From positions 2,666,001 through 2,730,000 of the forward strand of contig NZ_CP033381.1 of assembly GCF_016865255.1 (NCBI RefSeq): DNA of 64,000 nucleotides, read 5' to 3'. The translations under genes were made by a program, and so were the position numbers. Below the pieces are notes generated by a model. That model searched no databases. It was not told where the DNA came from and worked only from the letters and a program-made list of their open reading frames with translations. This stretch comes from Methylomonas sp. LW13. GTDB lineage: Bacteria > Pseudomonadota > Gammaproteobacteria > Methylococcales > Methylomonadaceae. This document shows positions 1 to 10,900 of this stretch, in pieces; position 1 is the stretch's first letter, and every line of letters begins with the position of its first letter.

Positions 1-1077
1 GCCAAACCGGTGACGGGCTGGGTGTTCGATGCCGACCCTGACAAAGACTGGAAGCGTAACATTCTGCGTCTGCATGATGAAAAACAGGCCGCCAATCCAT
101 TATTCAAGGATGCGCTGACCACATTGAATAGCAAAGGTTACAAATCAACAGGCTTACTGGCGACGGCCGATGCTGGGCAACCGGTTCTTTGCGTGGCGTG
201 CCATGCCAGCAATGCCTATTTCGATAAGGAAAACAAGACCACGGTGATGGGCGGCATGACCGGCATTGCGCCATTCACCCAGTCCTTGCATTTAAAACAT
301 GCCGATGTAAAAGACCCTGCCACCCAGTTAACCCTGGATAGTCTGGACAACCGCAGCGCTTGTTACCAATGTCATCCGGGATCGGTAACGCAATGTCTGC
401 GCGGAGCAATGTCCACCGCCACCGACGCCAGCGGCGACCCGTCTATCAGTTGCCAAAGCTGTCACGGCAATATGAAAGCGGTCGGTAGTGCCACTCGGCA
501 AGGCTGGTTCAACGAGCCGACCTGCGAGTCTTGCCACAATAGCGCCGCGCCCGGCAAACGCGCGATTTCAGGCATCGACGCCACCGGTAAAGCGATTGTG
601 CCAACAGATCATACCTTTGCCACCAATGCCAATACGCCGGTTCCCGGATTGAACTTGTACCGCTTCAGTAAAGGACACGGCGGCTTGCAATGCGAGGCTT
701 GTCACGGTGCGACACACGCGGAGTATCCCTCCACACATGCTGACGAAAACCTGCAAAGCATCGCCGTGCAAGGACACGCCGGTACGGTAGCCGAATGTAA
801 GGCTTGCCATACCACGGTGCCGAATACGGTAAACGGCGGCCCGCACGGCATGCATACCACCGGTGACGCCTGGGTTAAGCAACACGAAGACGCCAATAAA
901 AACGGCACAGCCACTACGCCAAGCTGTAGCTATTGCCACGGTACGACCAGCGCCGGCACTCCCTTGAGTGCGGTAAAGGTTGCGAAAACCATTGATGCCG
1001 ATGAGTTTGGTATTAAGAATTGGCCGGCGGGTTATCAAGTGAGTTGTTTTAGCTGCCACAACGGACCCAATCCGTAA
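1..1077 (+). CDS. Multihaem cytochrome c, 3' part (5' end outside window)
   Basis: The open frame runs in from the left edge (frame 1) and the visible 358 codons contain eight CxxCH haem-attachment motifs: CVACH, CYQCH, CQSCH, CESCH, CEACH, CKACH, CSYCH and CFSCH. This is the signature of a periplasmic or outer-surface multihaem c-type cytochrome that passes electrons along a haem wire. A GTG at 10 is in frame but has no reason to be the start, because coding continues upstream of it. The signal peptide and any further haems are outside the window. A strong terminator follows 15 bases after the stop, so this is the last gene of its unit. The exact family (octahaem reductase, decahaem conduit or other) cannot be told from this part. 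Confidence 0.88.
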   Translation, partial: AKPVTGWVFDADPDKDWKRNILRLHDEKQAANPLFKDALTTLNSKGYKSTGLLATADAGQPVLCVACHASNAYFDKENKTTVMGGMTGIAPFTQSLHLKHADVKDPATQLTLDSLDNRSACYQCHPGSVTQCLRGAMSTATDASGDPSISCQSCHGNMKAVGSATRQGWFNEPTCESCHNSAAPGKRAISGIDATGKAIVPTDHTFATNANTPVPGLNLYRFSKGHGGLQCEACHGATHAEYPSTHADENLQSIAVQGHAGTVAECKACHTTVPNTVNGGPHGMHTTGDAWVKQHEDANKNGTATTPSCSYCHGTTSAGTPLSAVKVAKTIDADEFGIKNWPAGYQVSCFSCHNGPNP

Positions 1078-1092
1078 AACCTCAGACAACAG

Positions 1093-1118
1093 ATCGCCCC
1101 GCAAGGGGCGATTTTTTT
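1093..1118 (+). terminator. Rho-independent terminator of the cytochrome gene
   Basis: A perfect 8-bp stem (ATCGCCCC / GGGGCGAT) with a GCAA loop is followed by seven T residues, 15 bases after the cytochrome stop codon. Confidence 0.92.
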
Positions 1119-1216
1119 GTGGGTTGACTCCGCTCACTACAGGAGACGATTGAAATTCACATACAAAGGTCCCTGGCTCTGTCACTCCCACGTAAGCAGG
1201 AATGACGACATAAAAC

Positions 1217-1744
1217 TTACTTCTCCAGCTTGGCCTTCAAGCCGTTCAAGCCGTTCTTGAAAAACTGGGTCATCGCTTTAACCGCCGCTTCGTCACTCAA
1301 ATTCTCCGGTGGCGTGTTGCCGGTATCACCGCGGTAGAAGCGGCTTTTGATGGTGACCACGCTGCTGTCGGCGGTCTCACCTGCCGCGACTTTCACATCC
1401 ACCGTGTGCGAACTGGTTGGAAGCGCTTTGGTGTTTTCGGTTTTCAGCCGGTAGCTGTATTCGTGTTCGGCTTCGTTGTAATAATCCAATTCTTCAGTGA
1501 GGGTTTCGTCGTTTTGAAAGGTTAACGTGCGTAAACCACCGGACTGATTCTTGCGGTCACCCGCACTCTTTTTCAAGTCGCTATGCCAATTGGCAATGTC
1601 GTCGAAATTTTTCAGCTCTGCCCATACCTTGGCGATAGGCGCTTGGATGGTCACAGACTCCTTGGCTTTTTGCGGCGTCGGGCCGTGAGCGTGAACTTGC
1701 CAGGAAAGGAGCAAAAAGCTGAATGAAAGCATGATGTGTCGCAT
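1217..1744 (-). CDS. SRPBCC-fold periplasmic protein, MxaD-like
   Basis: The product is about 175 residues with an N-terminal signal peptide (hydrophobic core LSFSFLLLSW, likely cleaved after VHA) followed by a START/polyketide-cyclase-like (SRPBCC) domain. The mature start HGPTPQK, followed by a domain with VTIQAPIAKVWAELKNF, resembles MxaD, a periplasmic accessory protein of methanol dehydrogenase clusters; SRPBCC folds bind small hydrophobic ligands. The ATG at 1744 is preferred over an in-frame TTG at 1750 because GGGA lies seven bases before it. It stands alone, between the cytochrome gene (convergent) and the adhesin operon. The MxaD resemblance is from memory of the family; a generic SRPBCC protein is the safe reading. 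Confidence 0.75.
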   Translation of the reverse strand: MRHIMLSFSFLLLSWQVHAHGPTPQKAKESVTIQAPIAKVWAELKNFDDIANWHSDLKKSAGDRKNQSGGLRTLTFQNDETLTEELDYYNEAEHEYSYRLKTENTKALPTSSHTVDVKVAAGETADSSVVTIKSRFYRGDTGNTPPENLSDEAAVKAMTQFFKNGLNGLKAKLEK

Positions 1745-1955
1745 AAGCAATCCCGAAGGGTGGTGAAAAACCCGGTATTATCCGGGCGCACCGCCAGCGT
1801 TCATCGGGAATAAACCCCGAATTGATCCGGGGAAACTTCATTTAGCCTGCTGCCGGCAACTGTCGAAAGGAGCGAAAAGGTAAGTGCATCGCGAAGCCGA
1901 CGCGGTTAAACAGAGCAAAGGTTCGCCCGGTCGATCAGCTTTTATCGCCGCAGAT

Positions 1956-4900
1956 TCAGATTGCTTGGTCTTGTTTTTCGATAGTCACCACAATCGATTT
2001 TTGTTGGCCGCTCGCGCTGGTCTGAGTGATTACGACTTGCAGCGGTAACTGCGCCGCACCGGCGCTGTCGGTACTGAAGCTTAACGACTGACTATTAAAA
2101 CTCAGCCAAGCCGGTAACGGCTCGCCGTTACCCATTTTCGCCGAGACCGTGCTGTCTCCGGCCGTTGCAGGCAGTGCTCCGGCAGGCAGCGCAAAACTGA
2201 AGCCACTTGAATAATCATTAACCTCAACGTTGGCAACGATCTGCATCTGCCCTCCCGCCACCAAGGTTTGGGACGCCAATAAATGCACGGTATTGCCTGA
2301 TTGCGACGGCCCGGTACCACCCGTCGTCAAGCCGGTAGCGCTACTACCACCGCCATTGATCCCCGAGTCGGCGATATTAAATTGTACGGTCCGGTTGCTA
2401 TCGGCACCGCGTAACGCAGAAAGCGCCAAGCCGCCGGTTTTGGCGCCGCTGTTGGAACCGTTGTTGCCCACGCCGCCGTTTCCGCCGCTGTCCGGTACTA
2501 CGGTACCGGCGTCGACGGTATCGGTTGGCGTATTGCCGGCGGAGCTTTGTAGGATGGTGACGACTGGATTGCCGCCGGCTAGCGTGTAATTGCCGGCCAA
2601 GCCGCCATTTCCGCCGTCGCTCAAGGCCAAGGTTCCAAGATCGACCGGTTTATCGATACCGGCGCTACTATCTAACATTTGGCCAGCCCCGCTCAGCAGC
2701 AGAGTTTCATTGCCAACCAAAGTGCCTAAATTGAATACATTAGCATTCACAAGGTTACTGCCGTCGAATGCCCTCGAACCGGTTAAATGGATGACGTAAG
2801 GCAAAATTGTGCTGGTCGTGTTATCGCTGTAACTGATTGCGTAGTTGTTGCCACCATTGCCGTCGGAAACGCTAATACCGCTAACTCTCACAGTGCTACC
2901 GCCGCTGGCATTCTTATCAATGAACGTGTACACACCGCCGGATAAACTGTCCGAGCCGAACAGTTGGCTAGCGCTGCCGGCTTTGACGATTGGCGTGCCC
3001 GAGGCGGACGTGGTGCCGTCGTACGTTTTGATGATGTCGCTGGTGGTCAAAACCAAATTGGCTTGGCTGATGTCCGCTCTAAGATCTCCTCCTATCAAGG
3101 TGTAATTGCTGGCCAAGCCGCCGTTGCTGCCGTCGGCCAAGGTCAAAGAGCCTAAGCTCACGCTTTTGCCGATGCCAACGTTTTTATCAGCGATGGAGCC
3201 CGCACCTGATAGGGTTAAAGTCTCGCTACCGACCAGACTTCCGATGTGCAAATCCGTGGCGGCGACGGCTGTGGTGCCGTCATAGCTCCTGCCGCCACTC
3301 AGGTTCACAACAAACGGGCTGATAGTGCTGGTTGTGTTGTTCAGATAGGACACCGAATAATTATTGCCGGCATTGCCATCGTTCACGGTGACCCCGGCAA
3401 CCGTGACGGTCTTAGTGCCGATACCGACATTTTTATCGGTGAAGGCAAACGTGCCGCCAATCAGGCTGTCGCTACCATAGAGTGTGCCGCTTGAGACCAT
3501 GGCGGCGCCTATCACCGACGTATTGCCATCGTAGGTTTTACTGACGTTTCCAGTGCTGACGGTCAAACTTGCCGTAGTGAGGGTCGCGTTATGTGTGCCG
3601 CCCGTCAGCGTGTAATTGCTAGCCAAACCGCCGTTGCTGCCGTCGGCCAGCGCTAGGCTGCCCAGCGTCACGGATTTACCGACCCCTACGTGTTTATCCG
3701 CTACCGTACCGGTACCGCTTAGGTTCAAGGTTTCGGTTCCAAGCAGCGCACTCATGGCAAAAATATTGGCAGCCACATCGGCACTGCCGTCGTAGCTGCG
3801 ATTGCCTGTCAAACTGACTGTGTAAGCCGTAATATCGGCACTAAGCGTACCGCCAACCAAGGTGTAATTGCTGGCCAGACCGCCGTTGCCGCCATCATTC
3901 AAGGCCAAAGAGCCTAGCGAAAGCGTTTTACCGGTGCCGACATTTTTATCGGCGACCGTTCCGGCACCGCTCAGGCCCAGGGTTTCGCTACCGACCAGGG
4001 TAGAGGTCGCCAAACTAGCGGCAGTGATGGCGGTGGTGCCGTCGTAAGTGCGACTGCCGGTCAGGTCGACGACGTAGGCCGTAATATCGGCAGCATGCGT
4101 GCCGCCCGTCAGCGTGTAGTTGCTGGCCAAACCGCCGTTGCTGCCGTCGGCCAGGGCCAAAGTCCCCAAGGTCACCGCTTTGCCGGTGCCGACGTTTTTA
4201 TCGGCGACCGTGCCGGTGCCGCTCACACTCAGGGTTTCGCTGCCAACCAAGCTGCCGGTGGAGAAAATGCCCGCCGCCACGTTGCTCGAACCGTTATAGG
4301 CCCGGTTGCCGGTCAGGCTGACCACGAACGGCGTGATGGTGCTGCTGGTGTTATTGGCGTAACTGATCGAATAGTTGGCACCGCTGTTGCCGTCGCTCAC
4401 CGTCACGCCGCTGACGCTCACCGTTTTATTGCCGCTGCCGACGTTTTTGTCGGTGAAAGCGAATGTGCCGCCACTCAGACTATCGCTGCCGTACAGCGTA
4501 CCGCCGGTCAGCGTGGCGGTGCCGGCCGCACTGGTGCCGCCGTCGTATGCCTTGCTGACGTCGCTGGTGCTGACGGTCAAGCCGGCGGCTGAAATATCGG
4601 CGCTATGCGTGCCGCCCGTCAGCGTGTAGTTGCTGGCCAAACCGCCGTTGCTGCCGTCGGCCAGGGCCAAAGTCCCCAAGGTCACCGCTTTGCCGGTGCC
4701 GACGTTTTTATCGGCGACCGTGCCGGTGCCGCTCACACTCAGGGTTTCGCTGCCAACCAAGCTGCCGGTCGAGAATATGCCCGCCGCCACGTTGCTCGAA
4801 CCGTTATAGGCCCGGTTGCCGGTCAGGCTGACCACGAACGGCGTGATGGTGCTGCTGGTGTTATTGGCGTAACTGATCGAATAGTTGGCACCGCTGTTGC

Positions 4901-7900
4901 CGTCGCTCACCGTCACGCCGCTGACGCTCACCGTTTTATTGCCGCTGCCGACGTTTTTGTCGGTGAAAGCGAATGTGCCGCCACTCAGACTATCGCTGCC
5001 GTACAGCGTACCGCCGGTCAGCGTGGCGGTGCCGGCCGCACTGGTGCCGCCGTCGTATGCCTTGCTGACGTCGCTGGTGCTGACGGTCAAGCCGGCGGCT
5101 GAAATATCGGCGCTATGCGTGCCGCCGGTCAGCGTGTAGTTACTGGCCAAACCGCCGTTGCTGCCGTCGGCCAGCGCCAGGGTGCCTAAGGTAACTGTCT
5201 TGCCGGTGCCGGCGTTTTTGCTGGCGACCGTGCCGGTGCCGCTCACGCTCAGGGTTTCACTGCCAACCAAGCTGCCGGTCGAGAATATACCGGCCGCCAC
5301 GTTGGTCGAACCATTAAAGGCCCGATTGCCGGTCAGGCTGACCACGAACGGCGTGATGGTGCTGCTGGTGTTATTAGCGTAACTGATCGAATAGTTGGCG
5401 CCGCTGTTGCCGTCGCTCACCGAAACGCCGCTGACGCTTACTGTTTTATTGCCGCTGCCGACGTTTTTGTCGGTGAAAGCGAATGTCCCACCGCTCAGAC
5501 TATCGCTGCCGTACAGCGTACCGCCGGTCAGCGTGGCGGTGCCGGCCGCACTGGTGCCGCCGTCGTATGCCTTGCTGACGTCGCTGGTGCTGACGGTCAA
5601 GCCGGCGGCTGAAATATCGGCGCTATGCGTGCCGCCCGTCAGCGTATAGTTGCTGGCCAAACCGCCGTTGCTGCCGTCGGCCAGCGCCAGGGTGCCTAAG
5701 GTAACTGTCTTGCCGGTGCCGGCGTTTTTGCTGGCGACCGTACCGGTGCCGCTCAGGCTCAGGGTTTCGCTGCCGACCAAGCTGCCGGTCGAAAAGATGC
5801 CGGCCGCCACGTTGGTCGAACCGTTAAAGGCCCGATTGCCGGTCAGGCTGACGACATAAGGTGTGATGGTCAAAGTGCCGTTGACATAACTGAAATCGTA
5901 GTTGCTCGAAGTGTATCCGCTCCCGGTAATGGTGTAGCTACCCGCGTTGGTGGCGCCTTGCGACGTGCCGCCGTAACTGACGCTGCCGCCCAATACGCTT
6001 GATGTTTCGCTGTTAACGAAGCCGGTAATATTGACGCCATGGCCACCGCTGTAGCCCAAGCCGTTGTAGGCGCGGCTGTCGTCACTGGCGGTCACGGTCA
6101 GCGTTTTTTTGTTGACCGTTAAGGTTCCGCTGGCGCCTCCGGTGCCTATCGTCGTCGAATAACCGGCCCCGCCGCTGATCGCAGCCGAACCCACCGCGCC
6201 GTTGACGGTATAGCTGCCGACCGCGCGGGCAGTGCCGGCCGTGCCGCCGACGATGCTAAAACTCGGCGTGCCGCTTAAACCCGCGACGGTAGCCGAGTCC
6301 GTCACGCCGTCGTCGTTGACGTAGCCCGAAAATGCGCTGCTCGCGCTAGGGTCGGCGTCGCCGTAGGTTTTACTGATGTTGCCGACGTCGACGCTCAAGC
6401 TCGGCTGGTAGTCATAGATCAGGTGATTGCCCGCGACGATTGTTGCCGGCGCGTTGCCGTCGTAAGTTTTGTTGTATAGCCTGGGGAGCGCCGAACCGGC
6501 CACCCCGGTCAGGCCGCCCTCGGTCGAGCCCGATGGGCTGTGCATGTACACCAACCAGCGTCCGTTGCCCGCAGAGAGTACATTGCTACCCACATTGTTG
6601 ATCAGCTCGCCGCCGCTGGCGGCCGCCAAAACCAGCGCATCCCCGCTGCCGTTGGCGGTCAAGCCTGCACCGCTGTTCAAAACGATATTTTTGCTGCCGC
6701 TCGCGCCGCCGGTACCGCGATGGATAATGCTGATCGTATCGGCCAATAATTGTCCCGCCAACGTGATATTGCCGCTGTCGTCTTCGGTGTTGCCGGTGCC
6801 GTCGCGTAATTCCATGGTGATGGAACCGGTGCCGGCGTTGATCGTAACACCGTTGGCAACTTCGATGACGGCATTACCGGCCGCACGATCAGCATCGACC
6901 ACGCCGTTGGCGGCCAAATCGTTGGCATGCAAGACCAAATTGCCGCCGTCGGTGGTGATGTCGGCATTGAGGTAAATGCTGCGTCCCGCCTCCAACTTCA
7001 GGGTCGCTGACGAACTAAAAAGCCCGGCGACATTGAGCGCACTGTTAACGGTGATGTCGTTGCTGGCTTGTAGCGTGACGTTGGTACCCCAGCCGAGTAG
7101 ATTGGTCAAAACGTCCGGGGCTATGGCCATGTCTTTGCCGACCGCCATCCCATAAGTAATGCGACTCGGATCGGTGGCGCCCGAGGTTACCCGGCCGCTA
7201 TTTTCGTTGGCGAAGCTGACCACGAAGGTATCGCCGTGGTCATAAGCAAAGCCTGGCAGCAGGCTGAAATAGTTGGTGCCGGCATATTGATAGTAATCCA
7301 CCCAAGGGCCGCCGGTATCGAAGCTGATGCCGCTGTTCGCCGTGGTGCCGACAACGCTGTTCGCGTCCGAAACCTCGCCGAAAATACCGTAGAAGGCATC
7401 GCCGTAGGTCACGGCGCCGGCGTTCGCCAATGCGCCGTTGCGCCAATCGGTATCGATGACCAGATAGTCGTAGTAATAGGTATTGTAGTTAACGGTTAAT
7501 CTAACTTGGTTCAGGCCGACGTCCTGATTGCTGTAACTACCGATCAAGCTGTTGCTGGCCGACACCGCGCCGGCGACGCCGATGCTGGCGCGCGCCCAGG
7601 ATAACGCCCCGGCATCCGCAGCGGAACCGTTATGCCAGTGCCGGCTACCGACTAAATAAGATACGCCCAAGTCTATGATCCCGTCGCTGCCGACCTGGTC
7701 GCCAGCCTGGCTGCCGACCAAGCTGTTACCGATCCCGACCACCGCGCCTTGGCTGCTCTCGCCGTAAGCGAAACCGGTTTTTTCCGCGACCCAGGTCACC
7801 GCGCCGGCATCGGCGTTGGCGCCGCTGTGCCAATGCGGACTTAACACCAGATAGTTATAACTCGAGACGCCGTTGATAGGATCGTAACCGTTCGTCAAAA

Positions 7901-10900
7901 CCGTGACGCCGCCGCTGCCGACCTGATCGCCGGAGGTGGCGCCTATCAGGCTGTTGCTGCTGCTCACCGCCCCTAAAGCGCCGGTCAGGCGGCTGCCCCA
8001 TGTCACCGCACCCAACTGCGTGTCGGTGCCGTTACCCCAGTTCGGGCTGATCACAACATAGCCCACCCGCGTCGCGTTGTTATATTCAGCCGGCAGTGCG
8101 ACCACGCCGCCACTGCCGACGCGGTCGTTGGCGTGAGTACCGACCAAACTGTTGGCCGCGCTGGCATTGCCGGTCAACGGCGACGCCGCGCCGGCCGTCG
8201 TGGTGACGCTGCCCCAGGTCACCGCGCCGGCATCGGCCGTCGCGCCGTTGTCCCAATAAGGACTCGCAATCGAGTAATAATCCAGATGGTACTGTTTCTG
8301 ACCTACTCCGCTACCCGTGGTCCAGTCGTACGGCAACAGCGTGACGCCGCCGCTGCCGATTTGATCGCCTGCGGTACCGCCGATCAAGCTGTTTGCCGAG
8401 CTAATACTTCCGGTTATGCCTGTGGCCGCCGCGGTTTTGGTAACGGCCCCAACGTTCGCGTTGCCGCCGTCGCTCCAATTGGGGCTAATAACCAAATAAT
8501 AAGCAGTGCGGGTGCCTGACCAAGTGCTTCCGTTGTAAGTCAATTCGGTATATTGCCCGGCTTTGACACCGCCGCTGCCAACCTGATCAGCTGCGGTGTC
8601 GCCGACGAGGCTGTTACCAGAGCCAACGGTTCCTTGGATACCGCTGGCTTCGGCGCCGAATGTGACAGCCCCGCGATCACTGTCCCAATGCGGGCTGATC
8701 ACGCCGTAAAAATAGGTGTAAGTCCAGTTGTTTGCGGTCTCCACACCGTTAAAAGCCGTTACGACGCCGCCGCTACCTACTCGGTCGTTGGTATGACTTC
8801 CAATCAAGCTGTTGCTGCTACTGATAGCGCCACTGACGCCGCTGCCGACACTACCCCAACTCGCGGCGCCCGCATCGGCATTACCGCCGTTATCCCAGGT
8901 GGGGGTTAGGACCACGTAATCGGCCACGCCCACATCGACGATATTGTTGACGTCGCTGCCGACACCGTCGTTGGCTGTACTGCCGACCAAGCTGTTTCCC
9001 GCGCCGACCGCGCCGCTGACGCCGCTCGTTTTGCTACCCCAGGTGACCGCCCCGGCATCAGTGGCTCCGCCGTTGTCCCAGTCAGGACTCAACACCAAAT
9101 AGTAACCGTCCTTCATCAAAATTCCGCCCCCTCCGACATGATCGTTGGCGGTCGTACCGACCAGACTGTTGGCCGAGCCCAAGGTGCCGGTCTTGGTGGC
9201 TGTGGCGTTCCAGAAGGTCACCGCACCGGCGCTGCCATTCCATAACGGGCTGAGTACCATGTAACCCGGATCTTGCCCTAGGTAACTGGCGCCGCCGCTG
9301 CCGACCTGATCGCCGGCATGGCTGCCGACCAAGCTGTTGCCGCTGCCGATGACACCGGATACGCCGCCGTTGTTGGTGCTGGTTTCGGTCGGGATATTCG
9401 TTAGCGTGTTTCCGAATAAGTCCGTCGTCGTGACAGTGCCGTAGGTGATGGTGCGGCCGTCGCCCCAGGTGATCGCACCGGCGTCGGCGGTTGAGCCGCC
9501 ATTGTTGAAATGGGGACTGAGTATCAAGTAATACGGATGGGTTGAAGTATAGCCGGTATCCGGGCTGCGGCTGGTGTAGTGGCTGAGTAACTGGATGCCG
9601 CCACTGCCGACCAAATCGCCGGCGGTGGCGCCGACCAGACTGTTGGCCGACGATACCGCGAAACCGGGCGTCGCCCCACCGGACGCATAACCGGTTGCGG
9701 CATTGAGCCAGGTGACCGCACCTTTATCGCCGTCCCAATGCGGGCTGGCGACTACATACGCGGCGTCGGTACGGTAAGTGTTGACGTGGCCGTGCGGCGG
9801 GGTATCGCTGGGTTGACTGGTGTAGTTGGTACTGTTGCTGTAATAAAGCACTTTGATGTCGCCGCTACCGATCTGGTCGTTGGCATTGCTGCCGACCAAA
9901 CTATTCGCCGAAGAAACGGTGCCGGTCAATGCGGCCAAACCGCTGGCCCACGTGACCGCACCGGCGTCCGCGCTGGCGCCGTTCTGCCAGTGCGGGCTGG
10001 CTATCGCGAAATAATTGCGGTAATACTCGGTGGCAGTAATCAACGCGCCGCTACTGTTGTAGTCATGAAACTCGGTGACGAATTGCGTAATGCCGCTGCT
10101 GCCGATTCGGTCTCCAGACGCCGCACCGACCAGGCTGTTGGTGGATGAAATGACACCGGATATTCCGCTCAACGCACTACCCATCGTGACCGCACCGGTA
10201 TTGCCATTCCATTGCGGGTTCAAGACTAAATATTTCAGGTAGCCGTTGTCGTTGCTCCAAGTGTGACCGGTCGCGCCGTAATAATTATCGACCAACACGA
10301 TACTGCCGCTGCCCACGGCATCGCTTGCCGAGCTGCCGACCAAACTGTTGGCTGACGATACGGTGCCGCTTAATCCCGTGGTACCGCTTGACCAGGTCAC
10401 CGCCCCCTTGCCGCCGTCCCAATGCGGACTGGAAATTAAAAAGTTGCCCAGCGAACTGAACGAGACGTTGACGTTGGTATTGGTGTTTTGGCTAACCAGC
10501 TGGGTGATCCCACCACTGCCGAGGCGATCATCGGCGTGGCTACCGGTGACGGTCGCGATCAGCGCCCCGGACCAGCCGTTGTACAAATAAACCGCGCCGG
10601 CATCCTGGCCGCCGAAGTCGTCATAGGGATTCGTGACCGCCACGTTGGTGCTCCACAGTACCGACGTGCCGGTGCCGAAGCCGGATGTGACGCCCAGTGT
10701 GTTGGTCGGATTGGGGTCTTCGAAATCGAATTGCGGGTACTGGCCGCTGCTGTCGATGGTGATGTTGCGCGGGTCGAGTAATAGACTGCCGTTGCGACCC
10801 TGACTGGCCAAGGTGGTAACAGTTCCGCCAAACAGCAGGGCCTCGTGAGACGAGACTTCCACGGTACCGCCGTCGCCGCCCGCCGAACCACCCTTGGCGG

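Noticed and set aside
568-1191. 207-codon frame opposite the cytochrome gene
   Set aside because: Overlaps the haem-motif gene completely and runs through its terminator; no plausible protein features.
4100-5860. Regularly spaced repeats as a possible CRISPR array
   Set aside because: The period is 510 bp, the repeats are coding and in frame with tpsA, and there are no short repeat/spacer units or cas genes.
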